A DNA stretch of 47,999 nucleotides from a virus. Where the stretch lies: positions 1 through 47,999 of the IMG/VR virus record IMGVR_UViG_3300028596_000020; one strand, given 5' to 3'. The notes beneath the pieces were generated by a model. That model worked only from the letters and a program-made list of their open reading frames with translations, made no database searches and had not been told where the DNA came from. A program made the position numbers and the translations under genes. Positions 24,599 through 31,804 of the stretch are shown here, piece after piece; position 1 is the stretch's first letter; each line of letters begins with the position of its first letter.

Positions 24599-26631
24599 CA
24601 GTGTCCTGCCTTGTACCAGTCGTGGGCGGGCTTCCCGCTTGTCAGGGGGAAGGGAACTTCTCGGAACTTCGTGGTGAAGCACGCTTCGGCTTCAGCCTTC
24701 ATGGCCTCGTGGTTGTCCTTGGGGAACGAGAAGACCACGGCGTCGTGGACCGTGATCTTGAGGTAGTGCAGCAGGCCCGCGTCTCGGCACCGGATCAACC
24801 CGTCCACGAGTAGTTCGCGGGTGCCGTTCTGGCCGTACAGAGCAGGAGACTGGGTGTACTCACGTCCCGGCTCGAGGTAGAGCACCCCACCCCACGCATT
24901 CCGCAGGGTGCCGCTCTCCCCTTCTTCACGTGCCTTCTTCATCCACTTGGCGACCGACGGGTAGGCCTCGCCGAACTTCTTGATCACGTCGTGGCCCTTG
25001 GACAGCGGGATGCCCACCGTCTCGCTCACCCGCTTGCCCCCAGCGCCGTACGGAATGGCGTGGGTGGCGTCCTTCGCCCGCTGACGAAGCCCCTTCGGGT
25101 CCGTCTCGAACTTGTCGCCGAAGCACCATCGCGCCGTCTGGATGTGCGCGTCGAAGTTCGGGTTGGTCATGTCTCTCAGGTAGCGCCGGTCTCCACTGTA
25201 CGCCGCGACGACACGGGCGTCAGCCGCGGAGAAGTCCATCTCGTACAGGACGTGGTCCTCAGCGTCGGCCACGAAGTACGACTTCTCCACGGCACCCGGC
25301 CCCCGCGCTGTCCAGACAGACAGGCCGGGGCTGGACACCGAGAAGCGCCGTGACCGCTGGAGCGACGTGATCTCCGGGTGGACAAACCCGTCGTCCTGCA
25401 CGTTGTCGAGCGCGAGCCGCGCCAGCGACCGCTGTCCCAGCAATTCGCCGAGCGCCTCGCCGAGCGCCTCGTTCTTCGTGCCCTCGGTCACACCCTTGAT
25501 CGCGTCACCGGACAGGGACGGTGCGCCCTTCTTCGTCTTGGGCAGCCGCTTCGCATCCGGCCCCAGGATGTCTAGGATCGCCTGCTTCCCCGCGTTGCTC
25601 CTCCACGGCTGCTTCCCCTTCGTGGGGAACCCGTAGTCCATCACCAGATCAACGAGCAGGGCGTCCTTCCGGCGCTGAAGTTCCAGCACCCGTGCCTCGG
25701 CCACTGGCCGGTCCACGCGGAATCCGTTACGGCTGATCTGGGCGTTGATCGCCGCCACCTCTTGCTCTCGCCACTCGTAGTCCGTCGGGTGGGCGACGCT
25801 GAACATGGCCCGCGCCAACTCCCGGTCCGCCACCACGTCCTGTCGCGCATAGGCGCGGTACTCGTCGTTGATGGGGATCTCGCCGATGTCGCAGCCGTAC
25901 CGTTTCGCCATCTCCTTCAGGTCACCGTGCTTGCCGGGGATGCCGAAGGTGAAGCATGTGTTCTCGAGCGAGTGGAACGCCATCGCGGACCCCGGCGAGT
26001 TCGAGAGTTGGACCACACCCCTCGCGTTGAGGAAGCGGTCAGGTGCGGGGGTGACGCAGGTTGCGTGGATGAAGGTGTCGAACACCGGGAGGTTGAGCGC
26101 TTCGTCGCCGAGCAGGTAGGACAGGTCGTAAGAGTGGATCTGGTGGCCGATGATCAACCGGGCCGACCGCAGCGCGTCGACCACCTCGTCGAAGTCTTCG
26201 GTGACCACCACGTCACCCTCGCCCCATGCGTACTGACCCAGCCGGAAGAAGTCACGGGGGTCGGTGTTCCAGCGGTGGTCCGACGAAAGGGTCTCCGTGT
26301 CGAAGGTGAGCACGTCGTCGTCGAACATGTGGAGGTCCAGCCCGTGCGCCTGCTTCAGCGCGAACTGGACATAGTACTGAGCGTTCGGGTAGCCGACCTC
26401 CTTGCGGAAGCCGCCCCCGTTCTGGTCGGGGATCCACACCGTGTCGTGGAACTGCTTCGGCCCAAGAGTGCGGACGGCGGCGTTCTGGTCGAGCAGGTCG
26501 AACGCGAGGTCGGCGTCGCCGTCGGTGTACCGAACCTTGAGGGGCCTGCCGAGGGCGGCTAGGGCTGCCTCTCGGATGATGGACTTGGCCGCGTCCGGGA
26601 ACTTCACCCGGTTCATCGCGATGGTGTCCAC
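24598..26631 (-). CDS. DNA polymerase I (family A) with 3'-5' exonuclease domain
   Basis: 677 residues from GTG 26631, chosen because GGAGGG sits just before it; an upstream TTG would run into a hairpin. The exonuclease is marked by LTFDTET (Asp111, Glu113). Polymerase motifs are A (MDFSAADAR, Asp466, with Asp rather than Glu at the steric-gate position), B (KDATHAIPYG, Lys520, His524, Tyr528) and C (TVHDAVVF, Asp630, with Ala in place of the usual Glu). There is no 5' nuclease domain. It replicates the phage DNA, possibly accepting a modified dTTP analogue. Confidence 0.92.
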   Translation of the reverse strand: MDTIAMNRVKFPDAAKSIIREAALAALGRPLKVRYTDGDADLAFDLLDQNAAVRTLGPKQFHDTVWIPDQNGGGFRKEVGYPNAQYYVQFALKQAHGLDLHMFDDDVLTFDTETLSSDHRWNTDPRDFFRLGQYAWGEGDVVVTEDFDEVVDALRSARLIIGHQIHSYDLSYLLGDEALNLPVFDTFIHATCVTPAPDRFLNARGVVQLSNSPGSAMAFHSLENTCFTFGIPGKHGDLKEMAKRYGCDIGEIPINDEYRAYARQDVVADRELARAMFSVAHPTDYEWREQEVAAINAQISRNGFRVDRPVAEARVLELQRRKDALLVDLVMDYGFPTKGKQPWRSNAGKQAILDILGPDAKRLPKTKKGAPSLSGDAIKGVTEGTKNEALGEALGELLGQRSLARLALDNVQDDGFVHPEITSLQRSRRFSVSSPGLSVWTARGPGAVEKSYFVADAEDHVLYEMDFSAADARVVAAYSGDRRYLRDMTNPNFDAHIQTARWCFGDKFETDPKGLRQRAKDATHAIPYGAGGKRVSETVGIPLSKGHDVIKKFGEAYPSVAKWMKKAREEGESGTLRNAWGGVLYLEPGREYTQSPALYGQNGTRELLVDGLIRCRDAGLLHYLKITVHDAVVFSFPKDNHEAMKAEAEACFTTKFREVPFPLTSGKPAHDWYKAGH

Positions 26632-26658
26632 GGCCCTCCTGTCTAAAAGGAAAGGCAA

Positions 26659-26727
26659 CCGGGGCGGGGGAGAAAGGCTACGTCGGTAAGAGTGGCAACT
26701 ACTCCCGACGGAACGACCCCGCCCCGG
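26659..26727 (-). terminator. Nested hairpin between ssDNA-binding and polymerase genes
   Basis: Arms 26659-26669 and 26717-26727 pair perfectly (CCGGGGCGGGG). Inside, CGTCGG pairs with CCGACG and GAGT with ACTC. The structure fills a 112-base gap between the ssDNA-binding gene stop and the polymerase start. It could attenuate polymerase expression relative to the very abundant ssDNA-binding protein, or process the transcript. Confidence 0.6.
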
Positions 26728-26743
26728 CTGCGATCAGGGTACC

Positions 26744-27265
26744 TCAGATGAGGTCGTCGTCGTCGACTTCGATCTCGGCGAAGTCCTCGTCGGGGCTGGA
26801 TGCACCGCCGCCGAAAGACTCGTCGTCACGGGCCTTCATGATGTTGTTCAGGAAGAACGAAACACCCTTCGACTCGTTGTTGTAGGCGAACGACGTGACG
26901 CTGAGGTAGGCCCAGCATCCCGAGTAGATCTCGGTCGCGTCGAGGATGGGCTGGCGGTCGGTGTCGACCAGACCCACCTTCTTCTTGGACCGGGCGTTGA
27001 GGAGGAAGTGCCCCTCGTTCTCGGGGTACTTCTCCAGGTCGGTGTCGTCGCCGTCCTGGAACGCGATCTTGAGGTTGCGCGGGATCTTGCCGTTCCACTT
27101 CGCGCCCTTGCCGTAGTCCTTGGCCTCCTCGATCGCTTCCTCGATCTGCTTGATGAGGGCCTTGTCCTTCTTGGGGATCAGGGCGCTGGTGCGGAACACA
27201 CCGTCGTCATCGGGCAGGAAGGTGAACGTCAGTCGCACCGGCTTCTTCGTAACCACTTTCGCCAT
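26744..27265 (-). CDS. ssDNA-binding protein, Enc34/DUF2815 type
   Basis: 173 residues. The order of the sections (VRLTFTFLP start, KWNGKIPRNLKIAFQDGDD, NARSKKKVGLVDTDRQPI, EIYSGCWAYLSVTSFAY, KGVSFFLNNI) and the acidic tail (about 155-173) are those of the Enc34 ssDNA-binding family. It coats replication intermediates; the acidic C-terminus normally binds partner proteins. It lies between the RecB-like nuclease and the polymerase and overlaps the former by one base. Confidence 0.86.
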   Translation of the reverse strand: MAKVVTKKPVRLTFTFLPDDDGVFRTSALIPKKDKALIKQIEEAIEEAKDYGKGAKWNGKIPRNLKIAFQDGDDTDLEKYPENEGHFLLNARSKKKVGLVDTDRQPILDATEIYSGCWAYLSVTSFAYNNESKGVSFFLNNIMKARDDESFGGGASSPDEDFAEIEVDDDDLI

Positions 27266-28449
27266 CAGGCTTCTCCATTCTCGATCCCTGCGAAGTCCGT
27301 CTCCGCAGAGTGGAGAGCGTCGGCCGGTGGCCGGGGGTCGCTCTCCTTGGCGAGAGACAGGCGTCCCTCGCTCATCCCGAGGTACTCGCCAAGGAGTTCC
27401 TCGAGCCTTTCACCGCCCCCGACCAGTTTGTCCAACTGGCCGAAGGTGGAAATCTTGCGCTTGGACACGTCGTCCCAACCGTATCCCGCTTCGAGGAGGC
27501 GCTTGATCGCCTTCTCCTCGTCGGTGATCTTGCGCCGCCCGCCGCTCTGCACGACCTTGAAACCCGGGACCGACCCGGCCTCCTCGTAGGCTTGCTTCAG
27601 TGCAGCGTCTTCGATGTCAGTGATCCACCGCTTCAGTTCGCTGGTGCGGCTGTACGCCTCTGCCATCTCATCGCCGGTGAGGACATCGGGGTCACCGAAG
27701 TCGATGGCAAGCATCCGCTTCATGCGGGGCTTGCAGATACCGGCCACCGGGCACCATCGGCAGACCTCTTCGCTGGGTCCGAAGGGCGCGTCGTCGCTCA
27801 GCGCCAACTTCGCAGCGGGAATGACGTCGTCCCGCCAGTTGAGGAGTTCGTGACGGGTGAGCGTCTCCTCGCTGATGTTGTTCATTCGGGGCTGCCAGAC
27901 CGTGGTCGTGATCTCGTGAATCGTGAGCGGGTCCTCGATCAAGGTCTCGAGCGCGCCCACCCCGTAGAACCTGAGTTGCGGGTTCCCCACACACTGGACC
28001 TTGACACCCGCGCCGTACTTGATGTCGATGACACGGATGCGCCCACTCGGGTACACGATGACCGCGTCGGCGGTGCCCCACACGCCCGGGACGCCGGTGT
28101 CCACCACGACCTCGAGGTAGAGCACCGCCCCCTCCTCTTCGGCGAGACACTCCTGGAGGAACTCGATCCACTCCTCGACGTACCGGAGTTGGTCGTCGTG
28201 CCAGTCTTCGAGAGCGTTGAGCGCCCAGTCCAGCATCCCGAGATCGTAGTGGCCGACCTCACCGTCCAGAAGCCGGTAGGACGCGACCACTTCGCAGAGC
28301 GTGTGGAACATCGTGCCCTCTTCGGCGTAGATGCTGTCTTCCTGCTCCGGCGCGTGGTCCCTGATCATGCGAACCGACGCGGGGCACGCGGTCCAGCGAT
28401 GCGAGGCACTCGGCCCCAAGATCGCGTGCCCTGTACGTCCTTCACCCAT
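27265..28449 (-). CDS. RecB/Cas4-like nuclease, DUF2800 family
   Basis: 394 residues from ATG 28449. Has the motifs of DUF2800: SASHRWTACPAS, a conserved His region (EEGTMFHTLCE, His49), GTADAV (Asp128), VIDIKYGAG (Asp142, Lys144) and later Gln158. Cys22 and a C-terminal Cys cluster (Cys230, Cys233, Cys239) may hold an iron-sulfur cluster, as in Cas4. A long helical extension ends the protein. It is probably an exonuclease used in DNA replication or recombination beside the ssDNA-binding protein and polymerase. Confidence 0.85.
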   Translation of the reverse strand: MGEGRTGHAILGPSASHRWTACPASVRMIRDHAPEQEDSIYAEEGTMFHTLCEVVASYRLLDGEVGHYDLGMLDWALNALEDWHDDQLRYVEEWIEFLQECLAEEEGAVLYLEVVVDTGVPGVWGTADAVIVYPSGRIRVIDIKYGAGVKVQCVGNPQLRFYGVGALETLIEDPLTIHEITTTVWQPRMNNISEETLTRHELLNWRDDVIPAAKLALSDDAPFGPSEEVCRWCPVAGICKPRMKRMLAIDFGDPDVLTGDEMAEAYSRTSELKRWITDIEDAALKQAYEEAGSVPGFKVVQSGGRRKITDEEKAIKRLLEAGYGWDDVSKRKISTFGQLDKLVGGGERLEELLGEYLGMSEGRLSLAKESDPRPPADALHSAETDFAGIENGEA

Positions 28450-28613
28450 CAGACTGGCCTCATCCACGTCACGGTGACTTCGCCCGGCACGGACCAGTCC
28501 ACATCCACGATGTGAGCCCCTCGGTTCACACCGTCGTCAGGCTTCGGGATGGGTACGGAGAACCCGTCCTCGTTGACGTCGTAGACGACACGGTGAAGTT
28601 GCACGGTGTTCAT
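28449..28613 (-). CDS. Small protein, unknown
   Basis: 54 residues from ATG 28613 (ATGA overlap on both sides). Reads MNTVQLHRVVYDVNEDGFSV, a strand-rich protein. It may be a small accessory of replication. No family. Confidence 0.6.
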   Translation of the reverse strand: MNTVQLHRVVYDVNEDGFSVPIPKPDDGVNRGAHIVDVDWSVPGEVTVTWMRPV

Positions 28614-28819
28614 CAGATGAGGTCCTCCAGGTCGGCCTGGACGTACTTGGCGAACTCCATCTCGAGGACGGCCCGCCACTGGTTCCCGTGCGTCTCGAAG
28701 AACTCCTTGATCTCGTCACGGGACGCCAGCCGGTCGAGCCGAGCGCCGTCGTTGATGACGGCGATCTGCTCGCGGTGGGCGTCCGTGAACTCGTCGCGGA
28801 GGTAGACGGCTACCTTCAT
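28613..28819 (-). CDS. Small protein, unknown
   Basis: 68 residues, reading MKVAVYLRDEFTDAHREQ. Mixed helix and strand with charged residues, no motif. Start and stop overlap the neighbours by four bases, supporting its reality. Confidence 0.6.
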   Translation of the reverse strand: MKVAVYLRDEFTDAHREQIAVINDGARLDRLASRDEIKEFFETHGNQWRAVLEMEFAKYVQADLEDLI

Positions 28820-29229
28820 CCGAGCGCCTTGAAGAAGTCGCGGACGTTGTCGGCGTTGAGCTCCCGCACCCGGCTCGCTCCGGCGGCGTCGAGCGCCTCG
28901 CGGACCTGCGCGGCCTCACCACCGGCCACCATCTCGGTCGCCTTCTTGACGGCCAGCGCCAGCAGTTCCTCGTCGGACTGCTCGTCGTCGATGTCCTCGT
29001 CCTCGTCCTCATCTTCCTCGACGGGCTCCTCGGCCATCGGCTCCGGCTCCGGCTCCGGCTCGGGCTTCGCCTTCTTCTTCGCCGGCGTGCTCTTCTTGGC
29101 GGGCTTCGCCTCCGGCTCCGGCTCCTCCAGGTCCTCCGGCTCCGGGAGACCTGCGGTGCCCACCAGCATCGCGAGGATGCGGACGTCGAGGGGCGACAGT
29201 TCTTCGGTGGTGTCGATCGAGATTTGCAT
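28816..29229 (-). CDS. Acidic low-complexity protein, unknown
   Basis: 137 residues. A short ordered start (MQISIDTTEELSPLD) leads to a Glu/Pro/Lys low-complexity run (about 30-75), a Glu/Asp cluster, and a small helical C-terminal domain (ADNVRDFF). The helical end may bind a partner while the acidic run acts as a spacer. The codon pattern is repetitive. No function assigned. Confidence 0.6.
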   Translation of the reverse strand: MQISIDTTEELSPLDVRILAMLVGTAGLPEPEDLEEPEPEAKPAKKSTPAKKKAKPEPEPEPEPMAEEPVEEDEDEDEDIDDEQSDEELLALAVKKATEMVAGGEAAQVREALDAAGASRVRELNADNVRDFFKALG

Positions 29230-29556
29230 TCACGCCTCCATGGTGAAGTAGTCGACCACTGTCGGTCGAACAGGGGTGTCGTTGCCCTCGCCATCGCCCG
29301 GCCCCACGATCAAGGCCGTGCCGTGCAGGACGACGCCCACACCGAGGATTCGTTGCGCGAACAGGGTCGCGAACGGGTTGGGGGGAAGGCTGCGGAGCAG
29401 GCCCTCCTCGTTGACGTAGATCGTTGCCACCTTGCCGAAGACGCCCTCGATGTAGCCGTCAACGACGGCCTGGAACGAACCGAGGCTACTCTCGATCTCG
29501 GTGTCTTGGACGGTGCCGTCGGGATCTACGATCACGGCTCTCAATGTTTCTGCCAT
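29230..29556 (-). CDS. DUF3846-like protein
   Basis: 108 residues from ATG 29556, first gene after promoter element B, with an AGAAAGG ribosome site. Matches the DUF3846 layout: VDGYIEGVFGKVATIYVNEEGLL, then PPNPFATLFA and VVLHGTALIVGPGDGEG. Seen often in phages and actinobacteria; function unknown, apart from being near replication genes. Confidence 0.68.
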   Translation of the reverse strand: MAETLRAVIVDPDGTVQDTEIESSLGSFQAVVDGYIEGVFGKVATIYVNEEGLLRSLPPNPFATLFAQRILGVGVVLHGTALIVGPGDGEGNDTPVRPTVVDYFTMEA

Positions 29557-29643
29557 CTGGCTTCGCCTTTCTCTGGTCCGCCGGGGATGCCCTCCGGCGC
29601 GTTGCCTACGCATAGCCTAGCGCGTGGGTTATCTATTGGACAA
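29557..29643 (-). promoter_or_regulatory. Operon promoter-leader element, copy B
   Basis: Core GCTAGGCTATGC then GTAGGCAAC (29621-29601), hairpin CGCCGG/CCGGCG (29579-29599), AGAAAGG (29572-29566), ATG 29556. TTGTCC (29643-29638) lies 18 bases before TAGGCT and would serve as a -35 element. It overlaps the end of the zinc-ribbon gene at 29629. Confidence 0.7.
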
Positions 29644-29817
29644 GGGGGTGCTTCGGTCAGTTGCATCAACCTGAACCATGCTGGTGATCGTGATGACCCC
29701 ACAGGTGTTGCACTTCCACATCTCGATCATCGTGCTGCTACCGCTCTTCGCTGGGTCAACACCGTAGAACAGGTCTCCGTCCTCGCTGCCACAACACTTC
29801 GGGAGACAACGGTCCAT
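29629..29817 (-). CDS. Zinc-ribbon miniprotein
   Basis: 62 residues. CxxxCC (residues 4-9) and CNTC (36-39) are likely metal ligands. It is the last gene of operon C, coupled to the TAGT gene by ATGA, and ends inside promoter element B. It may be a partner of the glycosyltransferase or a transcription factor. Confidence 0.6.
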   Translation of the reverse strand: MDRCLPKCCGSEDGDLFYGVDPAKSGSSTMIEMWKCNTCGVITITSMVQVDATDRSTPLSNR

Positions 29818-30818
29818 CAGATGAGATCCTCCATCTCTCGTCTCTCCACGTCCGCAGGCCAGTGGAACCGCTCCGTCGGCTGGCCGCGGAACTTCGCCAA
29901 CTTCTGCCAGGAGACGTCCTTCCACCCGTGCTCGCTGCCGGGGATGCGCTTCTCCTTGAGGTAGTTCGGCCCGATCTCGTAGTTCTGGAGGATGTCGTAC
30001 TCGTACTCCATGAAGAGCGGAAGAGTACGCTCGTCGCGGATCACCGACTTCTCGAGGTTGACGTCCTCGGGCCAGTGGTCGAACGCGAACGACGGTGTGC
30101 AGAACACGTCCAACCCGTTCTCCAGCACCGTCGCCATGAGGCCGATGTCCTCGCCGGTCACACCGAAGTGCTCGATGTTCAGCCGGATGTCGTGCTCCTT
30201 CATGCGGGCGGTGTTCCAGATCATGGCCTGCCGGGGCGTCGCCCCGCCGTTGAGGATGTAGCGAGTGCGGTGGTTCTCGATGGAGAAGGACATATGGCGC
30301 TTGATCATGCCGCCGACCACGGCCTTCGGCTGCTCGGCGAAGACCTCCAGCCCCAGCCGCCCGAACGCCGTGATGGAGGACTCTTCCATGGCCACCAGTG
30401 TCCCGAAGTACTCCTCGGCATCCGTCGCCGATGCGACCCCGCTGCACAACTCCCCGATGTTCTTGCCCTGCACCTTCGCCCGCTGGTACATGAAGCGGAA
30501 CTGGAGTACGTCATCGTCGAGCATGATCACCTCGTCGTGCCCGTACTCGCGAGCGATGTCGAACGCACCCCACCGGGCCGCTCCGCACGAGCCGATCTGG
30601 TCATCGGGCAGGCTGACGACCTGGAGCATGGGGAACGCCTCGGCGTACATCTCGGCCTGCGAATCACGGACCACGACGTAGATGTCGTCCGTGCGCTCGT
30701 AGTGCTGCATCTTCAGCAGGGTGGGCGCGTCGAGCCGGTTGTACGAAATCACGTACATCGGCACCCGGTCGTTCTTGTCGTGGGACTTGACCCACTCGAC
30801 CATCTCGTGTAGCAGCAT
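29817..30818 (-). CDS. TET/JBP-associated-type (TAGT) glycosyltransferase, copy 2
   Basis: 333 residues, paralogue of 20989-21990. Motifs: MYVISYNRLDAPTL, IYVVVRDSQAEMY, SCGAARWGAFDIAREYGH and IMLDDDVLQF (Asp101-103). A shared later region includes RYILNGGATPRQ, HDIRLNIEHFGVTGEDIG and PSFAFDHW. Of the first 110 residues, 63 match copy 1 without gaps. It lies in the replication-type operon C rather than with the modification genes, so the two copies may act in sequence or on different targets. Confidence 0.78.
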   Translation of the reverse strand: MLLHEMVEWVKSHDKNDRVPMYVISYNRLDAPTLLKMQHYERTDDIYVVVRDSQAEMYAEAFPMLQVVSLPDDQIGSCGAARWGAFDIAREYGHDEVIMLDDDVLQFRFMYQRAKVQGKNIGELCSGVASATDAEEYFGTLVAMEESSITAFGRLGLEVFAEQPKAVVGGMIKRHMSFSIENHRTRYILNGGATPRQAMIWNTARMKEHDIRLNIEHFGVTGEDIGLMATVLENGLDVFCTPSFAFDHWPEDVNLEKSVIRDERTLPLFMEYEYDILQNYEIGPNYLKEKRIPGSEHGWKDVSWQKLAKFRGQPTERFHWPADVERREMEDLI

Positions 30819-31310
30819 CTATCCGGTTCCCTCTTCTTCCTCTTGCCAGTCGTAGTCCTTCTCTTCCAACTCCAAGATCAGCGTGTTCGTGGCGAGTTCG
30901 CGCTGGTCGTCGTTCAACCCCAGCACGTCCATCACACGCTCCAGCGCGTGGCTGATCATGTCGAGTTGCTTCGCCTCGATCTCGACCCGCGCCTGCTCCA
31001 TGCGGTCAGCGTGGTCCAGGCCCACCACGCGAGAGCGGCGCTCGGTGATCTTGAGGGCCGTCTCGATGTGCTTCCACGACCCCTCCCTGATGCCGTCTTC
31101 CAACGACTGCATCAGCATCTTCTGGGTCGCCAACTCTTCCTCGATGAACTGCGAGTAGGACTTCTGCCGGTTCTCCTGCCACCGCATACGGACTTGCTCG
31201 AGGTCGCTCTTGATGACCCGCTCGGTGACCCCCAGCCGCTCTGCGATCTTGGCGGGGCTGAACCCCATCAGGGTCAACTCCGCTACGAATTCCAGCCTGT
31301 CGTTACTCAT
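30819..31310 (-). CDS. HTH protein, terminase small-subunit-like or regulator
   Basis: 163 residues. A clear helix-turn-helix lies near the start (FSPAKIAERLGVTERVIKSDLEQ), followed by a long helix rich in Glu/Gln/Arg and an acidic C-terminus (EEEEGTG). The layout resembles a terminase small subunit or another DNA-binding regulator. The real terminase region is not in the window, so a regulator is the more likely reading. Abuts the TAGT gene without overlap. Confidence 0.6.
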   Translation of the reverse strand: MSNDRLEFVAELTLMGFSPAKIAERLGVTERVIKSDLEQVRMRWQENRQKSYSQFIEEELATQKMLMQSLEDGIREGSWKHIETALKITERRSRVVGLDHADRMEQARVEIEAKQLDMISHALERVMDVLGLNDDQRELATNTLILELEEKDYDWQEEEEGTG

Positions 31311-31804
31311 GGGGTGTACCTCACCTGTCGTTGTCCATCATGCTCACGCACCTCCATCCACGGGTGGTGTCCGTACATCAGCGACGACCACGCAAGGTCG
31401 CCCCCCTCTGGCCAGTGATAGACATCATCCCACGGATTCCACTGCCCACGACGATCGCCCCGTAGGTACTTACTCATGGCTGCGAAACGTAGTACGAAAC
31501 TCTGACGCGAGATGCCCATCTCCGCCGCGTAGAGGTCAGCGAGGTACCTCCACTGCCGAAGGTTGATCGAGTCTGCCCGCTTCTGCACCACGGGGGACAG
31601 GTGGTCTAACTCCTGACCGGCCCACACGTCCTCATCAGTAACGACGCACAGGAACGGCCCATCTGCGAGGATGTCCGGGAAGTCGAGTTCTTGCCCCCTC
31701 TGGAACGCGACTGGATCGTTCGGGTCCCAATGGACGAAGAAACAGGTGTAACTCCACCGGGCCATGTTGAGGTGTATCACGTCCTCTCGATCAATCAGTA
31801 TCAT
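31307..31804 (-). CDS. Protein of unknown function after the primase-helicase
   Basis: 165 residues from ATG 31804, with GGCGAGGG ahead. It overlaps the primase-helicase by 14 bases. Reads MILIDREDVIHLNMARWSY, then a SINLRQWRYLADLYAAEMG helix-rich middle. No known motif. Its placement suggests a replication accessory. An earlier in-frame start has no good ribosome site and lies within the overlapping gene. Confidence 0.55.
   Translation of the reverse strand: MILIDREDVIHLNMARWSYTCFFVHWDPNDPVAFQRGQELDFPDILADGPFLCVVTDEDVWAGQELDHLSPVVQKRADSINLRQWRYLADLYAAEMGISRQSFVLRFAAMSKYLRGDRRGQWNPWDDVYHWPEGGDLAWSSLMYGHHPWMEVREHDGQRQVRYTP

Noticed and set aside
26632-26658. Upstream TTG start for DNA polymerase
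   Set aside because: The TTG at 26658 abuts the hairpin and has no ribosome site, whereas GTG 26631 has GGAGGG in the right place.
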